Source: CAZIXN01 sp039180415 (GTDB lineage: Bacteria; Planctomycetota; Phycisphaerae; Phycisphaerales; Phycisphaeraceae). From it: a stretch of 64,000 nt of DNA. This document shows, in pieces, positions 54,780 through 62,161 of this stretch (position 1 is its first letter; every line of letters begins with the position of its first letter). Position numbers and translations under genes: made by a program. The DNA lies in assembly GCA_039180415.1 (NCBI GenBank), contig JBCDDH010000003.1, positions 23,469-87,468 on the forward strand, read 5' to 3'. Below the pieces are notes generated by a model, which saw only the letters and a list, made by a program, of their open reading frames with translations, was not told where the DNA came from and searched no databases.

Positions 54780-56203
54780 GCGTCCTTGGTCTCGCCGTCT
54801 GCGTCGTCACCCGCGGGCTCGGTGTCCGGGGCCTTGGGCAGCTCCGCCCCCGCGGCTTCCAGCACCTTGTCCAACGTCTTGGCTTCGCGGATGCTCAGGT
54901 ACAGCTGCTCGATCTCGCCCCGCTGCATCATCTCCTGACGCATCTTTTCGGGACGCCGGCCCTGCTGCATCGCCATCATCGCGATCCGGCCGTTGATCTC
55001 GTTCTGATCCACCTCGATGTCCAGGTCCAGCGCCGCCTTGTTGAGCACGAAGAACGTCTTGAGCTGCGCGATGGCCGCTTCTTCGGATTGCTCCCGCGCT
55101 TCGGCCATCTGCGCCTCGACCTGATCCGCGGGCATGCCGGAGTACATCAGCTCCATCCGCCGACGCTGCAGCGTCCGCTCGATCTGCCGGCTCTTGAGGC
55201 CTTCGGGCAGTTCCAGCGTCACGGCTTCGACGAGTTGGTCCGACGCCGACTTCCGCATCGCCGTCGTGGCTTCCTGCACCTTGCGTTGCTGGAGCATCTC
55301 GGTCAGCCGCGTCTTGAACTCGTCTTCGTTCTCCACGCCCATCTGCTCGACCAGCGCCGAGACCTCGGCGGGCTGGAGCCGGCTGACGTTCTTGGTCGTG
55401 ATCACCAGCGTGATCGGCTGCTCGCGGATCGCCTCGTTCTCGTGGCTCTTCGGGCCGGTCTTGGAGACCCGTTCGATGTGGCCGGCCTTCTTGCCGTCCA
55501 GCCGCTTGCCCAGGTCGTCGATCACGATGCCGGCGATGTGGCCTTTGTAGTCGTCCTTTTCGCCGTGGATCAGCGTGTAAACGTCCTCACGCTCTTCGAG
55601 CACGTCCGCGTCGTCGCCGGCGTCTTCACCCTTCAGGATCTTCAGGTCGCACTGCACGTAGTCGCCCTCGCCGATCGTGGCGTCGTCGACCTGTTCCATC
55701 TTGCCGAAACGCTCCCGCAGCGACTCGGTTTCCTTCGCGACATCTTCGTCGGTGACCGCGACTTCGGGTGTCTCTACCTTCACGGTTTTGAAGTCGGGCA
55801 GCGCCACGTCGGGCGTGACCTCGACCTCAACCGTGAACGTCAGCGCGCCGGACTCGGGCAGCTCGAGCTCTTCGATGTCCTTGACGTCCGGCTCGCCGAT
55901 CACGTCCAGCTCGTTTTCCTCGATTGCCTGCTGGTACGACTCGGAGAGCAGCTGATTCTTGACGTCGCCCTTGATCGACTCGGCGAAGCGTTTTTCGAGC
56001 AGCCGGCGGGGGGCGCGGCCACGTCGGAAGCCGGGCAGCACCGCGTCGTCGCGGAGCGTGCCGTACGAGTCTTCGATCTTCTCCTTGATCCGCGACTCGG
56101 GGATCTCGATGGTGATCTTCTTCTGGGCTGGGCCGGCGTCTTCGAGGGTGACGGTCTGCTCCAGCTTGTCATCGGTGGCAACGGCGGTGGCGTCATCGGC
56201 CAT
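54776..56203 (-). CDS. tig: Trigger factor Tig
   Basis: Trigger factor is the ribosome-bound chaperone and peptidyl-prolyl isomerase. From the ATG at 56203 it is 475 residues: ribosome-binding N-domain with 'LPGFRRGRAPRRLLEKRF' (GFRxGxxP, about 55-72), a PPIase-type middle domain (about 165-255) and the helical C-domain. The N-terminus has an extra acidic stretch of about 20 residues and the C-terminus an acidic tail. The TTG at 56209 is only two codons upstream and unlikely to be used. The next gene on this strand overlaps its stop. Confidence 0.93.
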   Translation of the reverse strand: MADDATAVATDDKLEQTVTLEDAGPAQKKITIEIPESRIKEKIEDSYGTLRDDAVLPGFRRGRAPRRLLEKRFAESIKGDVKNQLLSESYQQAIEENELDVIGEPDVKDIEELELPESGALTFTVEVEVTPDVALPDFKTVKVETPEVAVTDEDVAKETESLRERFGKMEQVDDATIGEGDYVQCDLKILKGEDAGDDADVLEEREDVYTLIHGEKDDYKGHIAGIVIDDLGKRLDGKKAGHIERVSKTGPKSHENEAIREQPITLVITTKNVSRLQPAEVSALVEQMGVENEDEFKTRLTEMLQQRKVQEATTAMRKSASDQLVEAVTLELPEGLKSRQIERTLQRRRMELMYSGMPADQVEAQMAEAREQSEEAAIAQLKTFFVLNKAALDLDIEVDQNEINGRIAMMAMQQGRRPEKMRQEMMQRGEIEQLYLSIREAKTLDKVLEAAGAELPKAPDTEPAGDDADGETKDA

Positions 56204-56366
56204 GGTCAAATCTCGCTTTCGTGGGGTTCACCGGCAACGCGGAGAAGCGCGCTGCTCAGGGTGCGTGGGAGGACACGGGATGCAGTCACACGGCCCATTG
56301 CCGTGCCCACCGACCCGCGCCAGGCGGCCTCCCGCGGGAGCCGCCGGTAACTCGGTGGAACCGTGA

Positions 56367-56395
56367 ATTGTGCCGATTACTGCCGATCAGGTCAA
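56367..56395 (-). promoter_or_regulatory. Candidate sigma-70 promoter for tig
   Basis: Read on the minus strand, TTGACC (56395-56390) and CACAAT (56372-56367) are separated by 17 bases, 164 bases upstream of the tig start. The -35 box lies in the last codons of the ketopantoate reductase/Nudix gene, so tig can be transcribed separately from it. Confidence 0.4.
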
Positions 56396-57808
56396 ACCGT
56401 TAGTGACGGGCCTCAGATGGGCGTAGCGCTGCCGCATCTGCCAAATCAGGGGCCACGCCAGCGTGTCAAAGTCATCTGGGAGTGATCCAAACAAGGGCCA
56501 CCACAAGCAGGTGACGGGCTTGCCGCGGTCTTCACCGTCTCCGCCGATTTGGTGGCACCACGTGTTGTCATGAGCCGCCGCTGAGAACGCCGTGAAGCCA
56601 TGCCAGGATTGAAGCTCTTTCCTGATTTGCCCCTGGTGGTCGCGCCGGTCCACGATGTAAACCCTTGGTTCCAAAGCGTCGAAATCGCCAACGCTCGTGA
56701 CGCCTGTTTCCTCTTTGAGCTCTCGTCGCGCGGCTTCGGGCAGAGATTCGCCCGGTTCCGCCGTTCCCCTCGGTAGCTGAGTGTGTGTGTCGTCGCGGAA
56801 CACCAGAAATTCGAGCCGGCCGGCGTTCTCTCGCAGAACGCAAGGAAGCGCTTTGCGCACCGGAGTCTCATTCCGAACGACGATCGAGCGCAGTTCGGCG
56901 TATAGCGCGTAGATCCACCTTGGGTCCGTCCCGGCGTCAAACGCATGGCGGAAAGCGTCCCCCACGATCGCTTCGACCTCCATCGGCCGGCCCGCCTCGT
57001 AGTCCAGCATCATGCTCGTCTTGTACGGGGCCATCTTCTCGGTGTTGGTCAACATTTGCTGGATGAAGGCGTCGTCGATGGTCTTGTCGTCCACCGCCTT
57101 GGCCGCCGCGGCCACTTCGTGCATGAGCTTGACCACGCGTTCCCGCACGTCCGGGTCGGCCATCATGCGATCCGTCGTCATGTTCAGCACGACCGACAGC
57201 CCGTTGTACGGAACGTTCCACACCAGCTTCTGCCAGCGGGCGAGTACGAGGTCGTCCACGGGTTCGCACTTCACGCCGGCCGCTTGGAAGTCGGTGGCGA
57301 TCGCTTCGAGTGTCTCGCTGTGCCGGCCGGGGACGTGGGCACCGAGCTTGATGAAGCCGTAGTCGAGAAACGAAACGTGGCCCGGCCCGACCTTGTTCGC
57401 GCACAGAAAACACAGACCGCCGGCCGTGCGATCCGCGCCGACGATGCCTGCCACGTCGCGCTCGGGGTGTAGGCCGTTCTGTAGCGTGACCACCAGCGAT
57501 TGGTTGTGCATCGTGTTCGGCCGCAACAACTCGGCCAGCCGATGGTTCTGGGTCGTCTTGAGGCAGACCAGCACGACGTCCGCGGGCGGCAGGTCGGCCG
57601 GGTCGTCGTAGAAGCCGACGTCGTGCGTGTCCGGCGTCAAGACGTACGAATCGTTGGTCGGAAGCAGATCGACCCGTAGGCCGTGCCGTTGGACGTGGTC
57701 CGCGTCGCTGCGAAGCAGGAAGTTCACGCGGCGTCCGCTACGGGCGAGTTGGCCGCCGTAGTACCCGCCAAGTGCCCCGGTGCCGATCACGGTATAGGTG
57801 CGGCTCAT
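56387..57808 (-). CDS. Ketopantoate-reductase-like/Nudix fusion protein
   Basis: The 473-residue protein joins two enzyme domains without a stop. Residues about 1-300 are a ketopantoate reductase (PanE/ApbA) type: 'VIGTGALGGYYGGQLA' (NADPH loop, about 6-21), 'VVLVCLKTTQN' and the catalytic 'WQKLVWNVPYNGLSVV' with Lys and Asn. Residues about 315-473 hold a Nudix fold with a perfect box ('GTAEPGESLPEAARRELKEE', then TGV). PanE makes pantoate for coenzyme A; Nudix enzymes of this type can hydrolyse coenzyme A or NADH. The fusion may couple synthesis and turnover, but the pairing is not one I know. Start chosen at the ATG just before the glycine loop. Confidence 0.85.
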   Translation of the reverse strand: MSRTYTVIGTGALGGYYGGQLARSGRRVNFLLRSDADHVQRHGLRVDLLPTNDSYVLTPDTHDVGFYDDPADLPPADVVLVCLKTTQNHRLAELLRPNTMHNQSLVVTLQNGLHPERDVAGIVGADRTAGGLCFLCANKVGPGHVSFLDYGFIKLGAHVPGRHSETLEAIATDFQAAGVKCEPVDDLVLARWQKLVWNVPYNGLSVVLNMTTDRMMADPDVRERVVKLMHEVAAAAKAVDDKTIDDAFIQQMLTNTEKMAPYKTSMMLDYEAGRPMEVEAIVGDAFRHAFDAGTDPRWIYALYAELRSIVVRNETPVRKALPCVLRENAGRLEFLVFRDDTHTQLPRGTAEPGESLPEAARRELKEETGVTSVGDFDALEPRVYIVDRRDHQGQIRKELQSWHGFTAFSAAAHDNTWCHQIGGDGEDRGKPVTCLWWPLFGSLPDDFDTLAWPLIWQMRQRYAHLRPVTNGLT

Positions 57809-57838
57809 GCTTGGAAGATATGTCCTCGGGCGTCTCGC

Positions 57839-57911
57839 GTAGCCGCAGCCCAACGGGCTGCGCGATTCGCGGCAGTTCCCGCTCCCGCGCAGCCCGTTGG
57901 GCTGCGGCTAC
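57839..57911. repeat. REP-like paired-hairpin element, copy B
   Basis: Two perfect 26-base inverted arms (57839-57864 and 57886-57911) flank a 21-base centre. Each arm is itself a hairpin: CGCAGCCC-AAC-GGGCTGCG and CGCAGCCC-GTT-GGGCTGCG. Boundaries GTAGCCG and CGGCTAC match copy A at 45671-45736. It occupies the divergent gap between the reductase/Nudix gene and the photolyase-domain gene. Confidence 0.85.
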
Positions 57912-57933
57912 CGGCGTGCCTATCGTGGGGCCG

Positions 57934-58725
57934 ATGCCGGTTTTGGCCCGTGATTTCGAGTCTCGCGACGCGTTGGTGGCGGCTTATCGCGCGGCCTTCG
58001 CTGACTTGGTTGACCCTGACGAAACTGTGGCCGACTTCCTGGGCGGGCGAAACCACGCGGAGCGGCGACTCGCCGGCGTCAACCCGTCGAAGTACGGCCA
58101 GACACGCAACCACCTCGCCGGCGACGTCACGCGTTTGGGTCCGTTTCTGCGGCACGGCGTCTTAACCCTCGCCGAGACGCGCGACGCGGTGCTCGAGAAG
58201 ATGCGAGCTACGAACAGTCGCGCCGAGAAGCTGGTAAACGAACTCGCGTGGCGGGACTTCTGGCGTCGCGTACTGGCTGAGATTGGTGAAGGCGTGCACG
58301 GCAACCGCGAAGCTTGGAAGACCGGGCTCGACGACGTCGACTACGCCTTGGAGATGCCGCGCGACATCACGGACGCCGCGACCGGGAACGACTTCGTCGA
58401 TGGCTCGGTGACCGAGCTTTACGAGACCGGCTACCTGCACAACCAGCAGCGCATGAAGCTCGCCGCCTACGTCGTGCATTGGCGGCGGGTGCACTGGCAC
58501 GCCGGGGCGGAATGGATGCTCGGCCACCTGCTCGACGGCGACCTCGCGAGCAACCACCTGAGCTGGCAGTGGGTCGCGAGCACGTTTGGGAGTAAGCCGT
58601 ACATCTTCAATCAAGAAAACCTGCGGCAATGGATGGGGCAACGCTTCACCGGTGATAGCGTGCACGGCCCCAGCCCGTTTGCGGGGACGTACGAAGAGCT
58701 CAACGAAAGGCTGTTTCCGCGGTGA
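57934..58725 (+). CDS. FAD-binding domain of a photolyase/cryptochrome, standalone
   Basis: From the ATG at 57934 the protein is 263 residues and covers only the C-terminal, FAD-binding half of a photolyase. Key blocks: 'TRNHLAGDVTRLGPFLRHG' (FAD pocket, compare 'TSRLSPYLRFG'), 'LVNELAWRDFWRRVL', 'TGYLHNQQRMKLAAYVVHW' and 'LSWQWVASTFGSKPYIFNQE' (compare 'WQWVAGTG..PYFRIFNP'). The antenna-binding alpha/beta half is missing here but seems to be encoded by the next gene, which overlaps the stop (GTGA). Such proteins repair UV dimers or act as light sensors. The usual gene order of the two halves is reversed. Confidence 0.85.
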   Translation: MPVLARDFESRDALVAAYRAAFADLVDPDETVADFLGGRNHAERRLAGVNPSKYGQTRNHLAGDVTRLGPFLRHGVLTLAETRDAVLEKMRATNSRAEKLVNELAWRDFWRRVLAEIGEGVHGNREAWKTGLDDVDYALEMPRDITDAATGNDFVDGSVTELYETGYLHNQQRMKLAAYVVHWRRVHWHAGAEWMLGHLLDGDLASNHLSWQWVASTFGSKPYIFNQENLRQWMGQRFTGDSVHGPSPFAGTYEELNERLFPR

Positions 58726-59165
58726 GCGACCTAAGCGGCAAGACGATGCTCTGGGTGCACGACGAGATGCTTCGTCCCGGCGTGCTGCGTCCGGGCGAGC
58801 CGGCGTGCTTCGTGTTCGACGAGCAATGGGTCCGCGACGCGGGCATCAGCCTCAAACGCCTCGTGTTCATCGCCGAGTGCCTGGAACAGATGCCCGGCGT
58901 CGAGGTGCGACGCGGCGACGTGATCGAAGAGCTTTCGGACTTCGCGGAAGAGCACGCCGTCACGACGATCCGCACGCAGGTCACGCCGTTGCCGCGTTTG
59001 CGTTCGCAGATCGACCGGCTCGGCGAACGTTTCGAGTTGGAATTCTTCCACGAGCCGGCGTTCGTCGTGCTTCCGGGTCGCGTCGACCTGAAGCGGTTCA
59101 GCCGGTATTGGAACAAGGCGAAGAAGCGGGCGTTCACGCCGACCGCCGAACAGGAGACTGACTGA
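58722..59165 (+). CDS. Alpha/beta (photolyase N-terminal-like) domain protein
   Basis: The 147-residue protein looks like the N-terminal Rossmann-like half of photolyases: 'MLWVHDEMLRPGVLRPGE' resembles the start 'LLWFRRDLRL.DNPAL', 'ACFVFDEQWVRD' resembles 'PVFVLDP', 'KRLVFIAECLEQMPGVEVRR' resembles the 'R..FL.e.L..L...L...G' helix-strand, and the end 'LKRFSRYWNKAKK' resembles the '..FTPFWRAW.k' linker. It overlaps the FAD-domain gene by four bases (GTGA), so the two are produced together and may form a two-chain photolyase. Domain assignment is by pattern and moderately sure. Confidence 0.7.
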   Translation: MSDLSGKTMLWVHDEMLRPGVLRPGEPACFVFDEQWVRDAGISLKRLVFIAECLEQMPGVEVRRGDVIEELSDFAEEHAVTTIRTQVTPLPRLRSQIDRLGERFELEFFHEPAFVVLPGRVDLKRFSRYWNKAKKRAFTPTAEQETD

Positions 59166-59167
59166 AG

Positions 59168-59983
59168 ATGCCGGAACTGCCCGAGGTCGAGTGTTGGGGG
59201 CGTCGCAAGGCCGAGAAGCACTGCGTCGGCCGAGAAGTTGTGTCGGTACACGCCCCGGTCGATCCGATTTTGTTCAAGGACGCCAGCGGGCAGAGCAGCG
59301 CGGCGAAGTTCAAGCGGGCGATGAACGGGCGGACGATCGACGCCTGCCACCGCCGCGGCAAACAGATGTGGTGGACGATGCGCGACTCGGAAGTACACCC
59401 GCTCTGGCACTTCGGCATGACCGGGGCGTTCCACGTTTACGCGACGAACGCCGAGCGCCCCAAGTTTTTGAAGGTCGAACTCACCCTCGACGACGGCACG
59501 CGTTTCGGTTACTCGGACCCGCGGCGGTTCGGACGGATCCGCTTACGTTGCGACCCGTTGAACGAGCCGCCGCTGAGCGATCTCGGGCCCGATCCGATCC
59601 TGGAGCCGCCGAGTGCCGCGTGGTTCGTCGAGCGGTTCGCGAAACGCAAGACGCCGCTGAAGGCCTTGCTCTTGAATCAACAATTCTTGGCGGGCGTGGG
59701 CAACTGGATCGCCGACGAGGTGTGTTTCCAGAGCAAGATCGATCCGCATCGTCCGGCCAACGAACTCACGGCGGCTGAAGCGAAGCGGGTCCGCACGAAA
59801 CTGCTGCACATCTTGAACAAGGCTTGCGACTGGGAGGCGGACTACGAGCACTTCCCCAACTCGTGGTTGTTCCATCATCGCTGGGGCAAGAACGAGTCGG
59901 CGACCACGCACGACGGCAAGGAGATCGCGTTCAGCGTGGTCGGCGGCCGGACAACGGCGTGGGTGCCGGCGGTGCAGGTTTGA
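59168..59983 (+). CDS. Fpg/Nei-family DNA glycosylase with zincless finger
   Basis: The enzyme removes oxidised bases and cuts the strand. The 271-residue protein starts 'MPELPEVE', giving the catalytic Pro and Glu; Lys65 ('RRGKQMWW') corresponds to the conserved lysine, and 'FLAGVGNWIADEV' is the helix-two-turn-helix. At the C-terminus 'THDGKEIAFSVVGGRTTAWV' keeps the finger's Arg (GGRTT), but the four zinc-binding cysteines are replaced, so this is a zincless finger as in NEIL1-type enzymes. It lies 2 bases behind the photolyase alpha/beta gene, forming a DNA-repair operon. Confidence 0.88.
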   Translation: MPELPEVECWGRRKAEKHCVGREVVSVHAPVDPILFKDASGQSSAAKFKRAMNGRTIDACHRRGKQMWWTMRDSEVHPLWHFGMTGAFHVYATNAERPKFLKVELTLDDGTRFGYSDPRRFGRIRLRCDPLNEPPLSDLGPDPILEPPSAAWFVERFAKRKTPLKALLLNQQFLAGVGNWIADEVCFQSKIDPHRPANELTAAEAKRVRTKLLHILNKACDWEADYEHFPNSWLFHHRWGKNESATTHDGKEIAFSVVGGRTTAWVPAVQV

Positions 59984-60007
59984 TCCGACGGTCCCCGGCC
60001 TGGTCGC

Positions 60008-61369
60008 TTAAGCGACCCGGCCAAAATCGCCGAACATTGCCTGCAGCATGGCGTTGCGGACGTCGGTGCAGGGCGTCTCCGCGTCGGCGCATCTGTGGTC
60101 GCCGAGCATTACGGGTTGCAGACTCGGCGGCGTGCCCACGCGACCGTGGGAGCCGCGCACCAAGGCCGCGTCCAACGGGATCACGTTTAACGGTTGGGCG
60201 AAGCCGAGTTTTTTTTTCGCGATTTTCCAGGCGAGCGCTGCCTTGCCCACCCCGAGAAACAGCTCGCGCGGGTCGTAGCCCGGCTTGCGGTGGATGTCGA
60301 CGGTTCGAGCGAAGTCCGGTGCCTTGTGCGGCTGATGCTCGGGCCAGTAGTCGTAGCTGAACCACGCGCCCTCGTCGGCGACCAGCACCGTTTGGCCGGC
60401 TCTGGGGTGATCGATCCGTACCGCGGCGCAGCGCGGGATCTCGGGCAACGCCACTTCCGGGCCGTGGTAGACGTGTGCGACCTGGTGATCGGCCACCGCG
60501 AACGCCCGGCTGGCGATCGGGTCCAGCAGCTCCCGGCCGTCCTCCACACGGACCGCCAGCAAGCCGGCCTCGCGGAGGTGTCGGTTCACGAACACCGGCG
60601 TGTCCACCGCTTCGATGCCGTACTCGCTGAGCGCGATCACCCTTCGTCCACGTTTTCGGAAGAAGTCGATGAGTCGGCCGGCGACGGCGTCGATCTCCGC
60701 GACGTGCTTCGGGATGTCGGCGTGATTGGGGCCTAACTTCTGAAGGCCGTAGTCCAGGTGCGGGAGATATACCAGCGTGAGCGTCGGGTCGTGGCGTTCA
60801 ACGACAAGCTCGGTCGCGTCGGCGATCCAGCGCGACGAGGCGAGGTTGCTGCCGGGGCCCCAGAACCGGAACAGCGGGAACCGCCCGAGTTCTCCTTGAA
60901 GCCGGTCGCGCTCATCTGAGGGATGCGTCCAGACGTCGGGCACCTTCCGCCCGTCGGCGCGGTACTGAGGGCGAGGCGTGACGGCGACGTCCGCCGAGGA
61001 ACCCATGTTGAACCACCAGAAAAGATTGGCGACCCGGAAGTCCTGACCCCGTTGTTCGGCGATGCGTCGAGCAGTCTCCCAGACCTTCTCGCCGCGGACG
61101 AGCCGGTTGCTCTGCTTCCAGAACTGGATCTCCTGGAGCTGCTCGTGGAACCAGCCGTTGCCGACGACGCCGTGGCCTTCGGGGCCGTCTACGGGACGCC
61201 CGGTGAGCATCGAACTCTGGACGCTGCACGTGACCGCGGGCAGCACCGGGCGCAGGCGGGTTTGCTTTCCGGATTCGGCGAACCGCCGCAGGTTCGGCGC
61301 GTGCTCCAGCAGCGACCCCGACAAGCCCACGACGTTTAGCACGGCCAGCGGTTGGATCGGCGTCGGCAT
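60008..61369 (-). CDS. eboF: EboF-like alkaline phosphatase/nucleotide pyrophosphatase family protein
   Basis: The 453-residue protein belongs to the alkaline phosphatase superfamily phosphodiesterase group ('PNLRRFAESGKQTRLRPVLP', 'AVTCSVQSSMLTGRPVDGPE' with a Thr/Ser nucleophile region, 'VYLPHLDYGLQKLGPNH', 'VIALSEYGIE', 'VADEGAWFSYDYWPE'). In the ebo cluster EboF has this fold. Its next neighbours are eboC and eboE homologues on the same strand (9 bases away), which supports the name. A run of nine A in the coding strand (60209-60217 on the plus strand as T) falls in the three lysines of 'IAKKKLG'. Confidence 0.85.
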   Translation of the reverse strand: MPTPIQPLAVLNVVGLSGSLLEHAPNLRRFAESGKQTRLRPVLPAVTCSVQSSMLTGRPVDGPEGHGVVGNGWFHEQLQEIQFWKQSNRLVRGEKVWETARRIAEQRGQDFRVANLFWWFNMGSSADVAVTPRPQYRADGRKVPDVWTHPSDERDRLQGELGRFPLFRFWGPGSNLASSRWIADATELVVERHDPTLTLVYLPHLDYGLQKLGPNHADIPKHVAEIDAVAGRLIDFFRKRGRRVIALSEYGIEAVDTPVFVNRHLREAGLLAVRVEDGRELLDPIASRAFAVADHQVAHVYHGPEVALPEIPRCAAVRIDHPRAGQTVLVADEGAWFSYDYWPEHQPHKAPDFARTVDIHRKPGYDPRELFLGVGKAALAWKIAKKKLGFAQPLNVIPLDAALVRGSHGRVGTPPSLQPVMLGDHRCADAETPCTDVRNAMLQAMFGDFGRVA

Positions 61370-61378
61370 GCCGCGAGC

Positions 61379-62152
61379 TTACGAGCCCCGCACCAGACGT
61401 TGCAGGAAGACGGTCAGCCCGGCGAGCGCCAGACACGTCCCCGCCAAGGGCCACTGCCCCAGCCGGGCGAGGAGCACCGCGTCCAACGCCGGCATCGCCG
61501 CCAGCAGCAGGCCGACGTGCGCCGGGCGAACGCGTGCGTCTTCCTCCGCTTCACCCCGGGCGATCAACGCAACGATCGCCGTGTACACCGCGATGGCCAA
61601 GGCCGGCAGGCCCACCGCCCAAACCCAGGCCCCGCGCTGAGGCGGCGCAAAGGCCGCCGCTGCCGCGACCACGGCCAGCCCCCGGCACGCCGCCATCAAC
61701 GGCACGCCCAGCCACGCCACGCGGTGGGTCGCGTTGTACGCCACGATGCAAAACGCGAGGACGCCGACCGTGATCGGCACCGCGGGCTCCCGGAACACCA
61801 GGCTCGCCGCCACGCCCAGGCCGAGCGTTGCGAACCCCGCCGCCCACGCGGAGCGCCGCGAAATCCTGCCGCTGGGGATCGGACGGTCGGGCCGTTCGGT
61901 AGCGTCTTGCCGCGCGTCGAACGCGTCGTTGAGCATCATGCCCGCGAGGTAAACCAGGCTTATGCCCACCAGCAGCATGAACCCTTGGTTGAAAAACCAG
62001 AACGGCTCCCGCGGCATCTCCGCGCGGGCTAGGTCGCCGAAACGCGTATGCGTTGTGACGAATACCCCCGCCGCCAATCCGTGCAGGACGTTGCTCCACA
62101 CCGTCGGCAGGTTTGAGCCGCGCGAGATTTCGAGCCAGGCTCGGGCGTTCAT
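61379..62152 (-). CDS. eboC: EboC-like UbiA-family prenyltransferase
   Basis: The 257-residue membrane protein has about eight helices and the UbiA aspartate motif 'NDAFDARQDATERPDRPIPS' (about 75-94), used to bind prenyl diphosphate through magnesium. The second Asp-rich motif of typical UbiA proteins is not clear. EboC is the prenyltransferase of the ebo operon; position between eboE and eboF homologues, with 9-base gaps, supports this. The prenyl donor and acceptor are unknown. Confidence 0.85.
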   Translation of the reverse strand: MNARAWLEISRGSNLPTVWSNVLHGLAAGVFVTTHTRFGDLARAEMPREPFWFFNQGFMLLVGISLVYLAGMMLNDAFDARQDATERPDRPIPSGRISRRSAWAAGFATLGLGVAASLVFREPAVPITVGVLAFCIVAYNATHRVAWLGVPLMAACRGLAVVAAAAAFAPPQRGAWVWAVGLPALAIAVYTAIVALIARGEAEEDARVRPAHVGLLLAAMPALDAVLLARLGQWPLAGTCLALAGLTVFLQRLVRGS

Positions 62153-62161
62153 CGGTTCAAC

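Noticed and set aside
54695..56350. Long plus-strand open frame opposite tig
   Set aside because: It is a high-GC shadow frame: the minus strand holds an unmistakable trigger factor, and the plus-strand product is Leu/His/Arg-rich without any domain.
57934..59165. Split photolyase as a sequencing frameshift
   Set aside because: A frameshift cannot reverse domain order: the C-terminal FAD half precedes the alpha/beta half.
60209..60217. Nine-T run inside the eboF homologue as a frameshift
   Set aside because: The frame stays intact through it (three Lys codons) and both sides fit the family.
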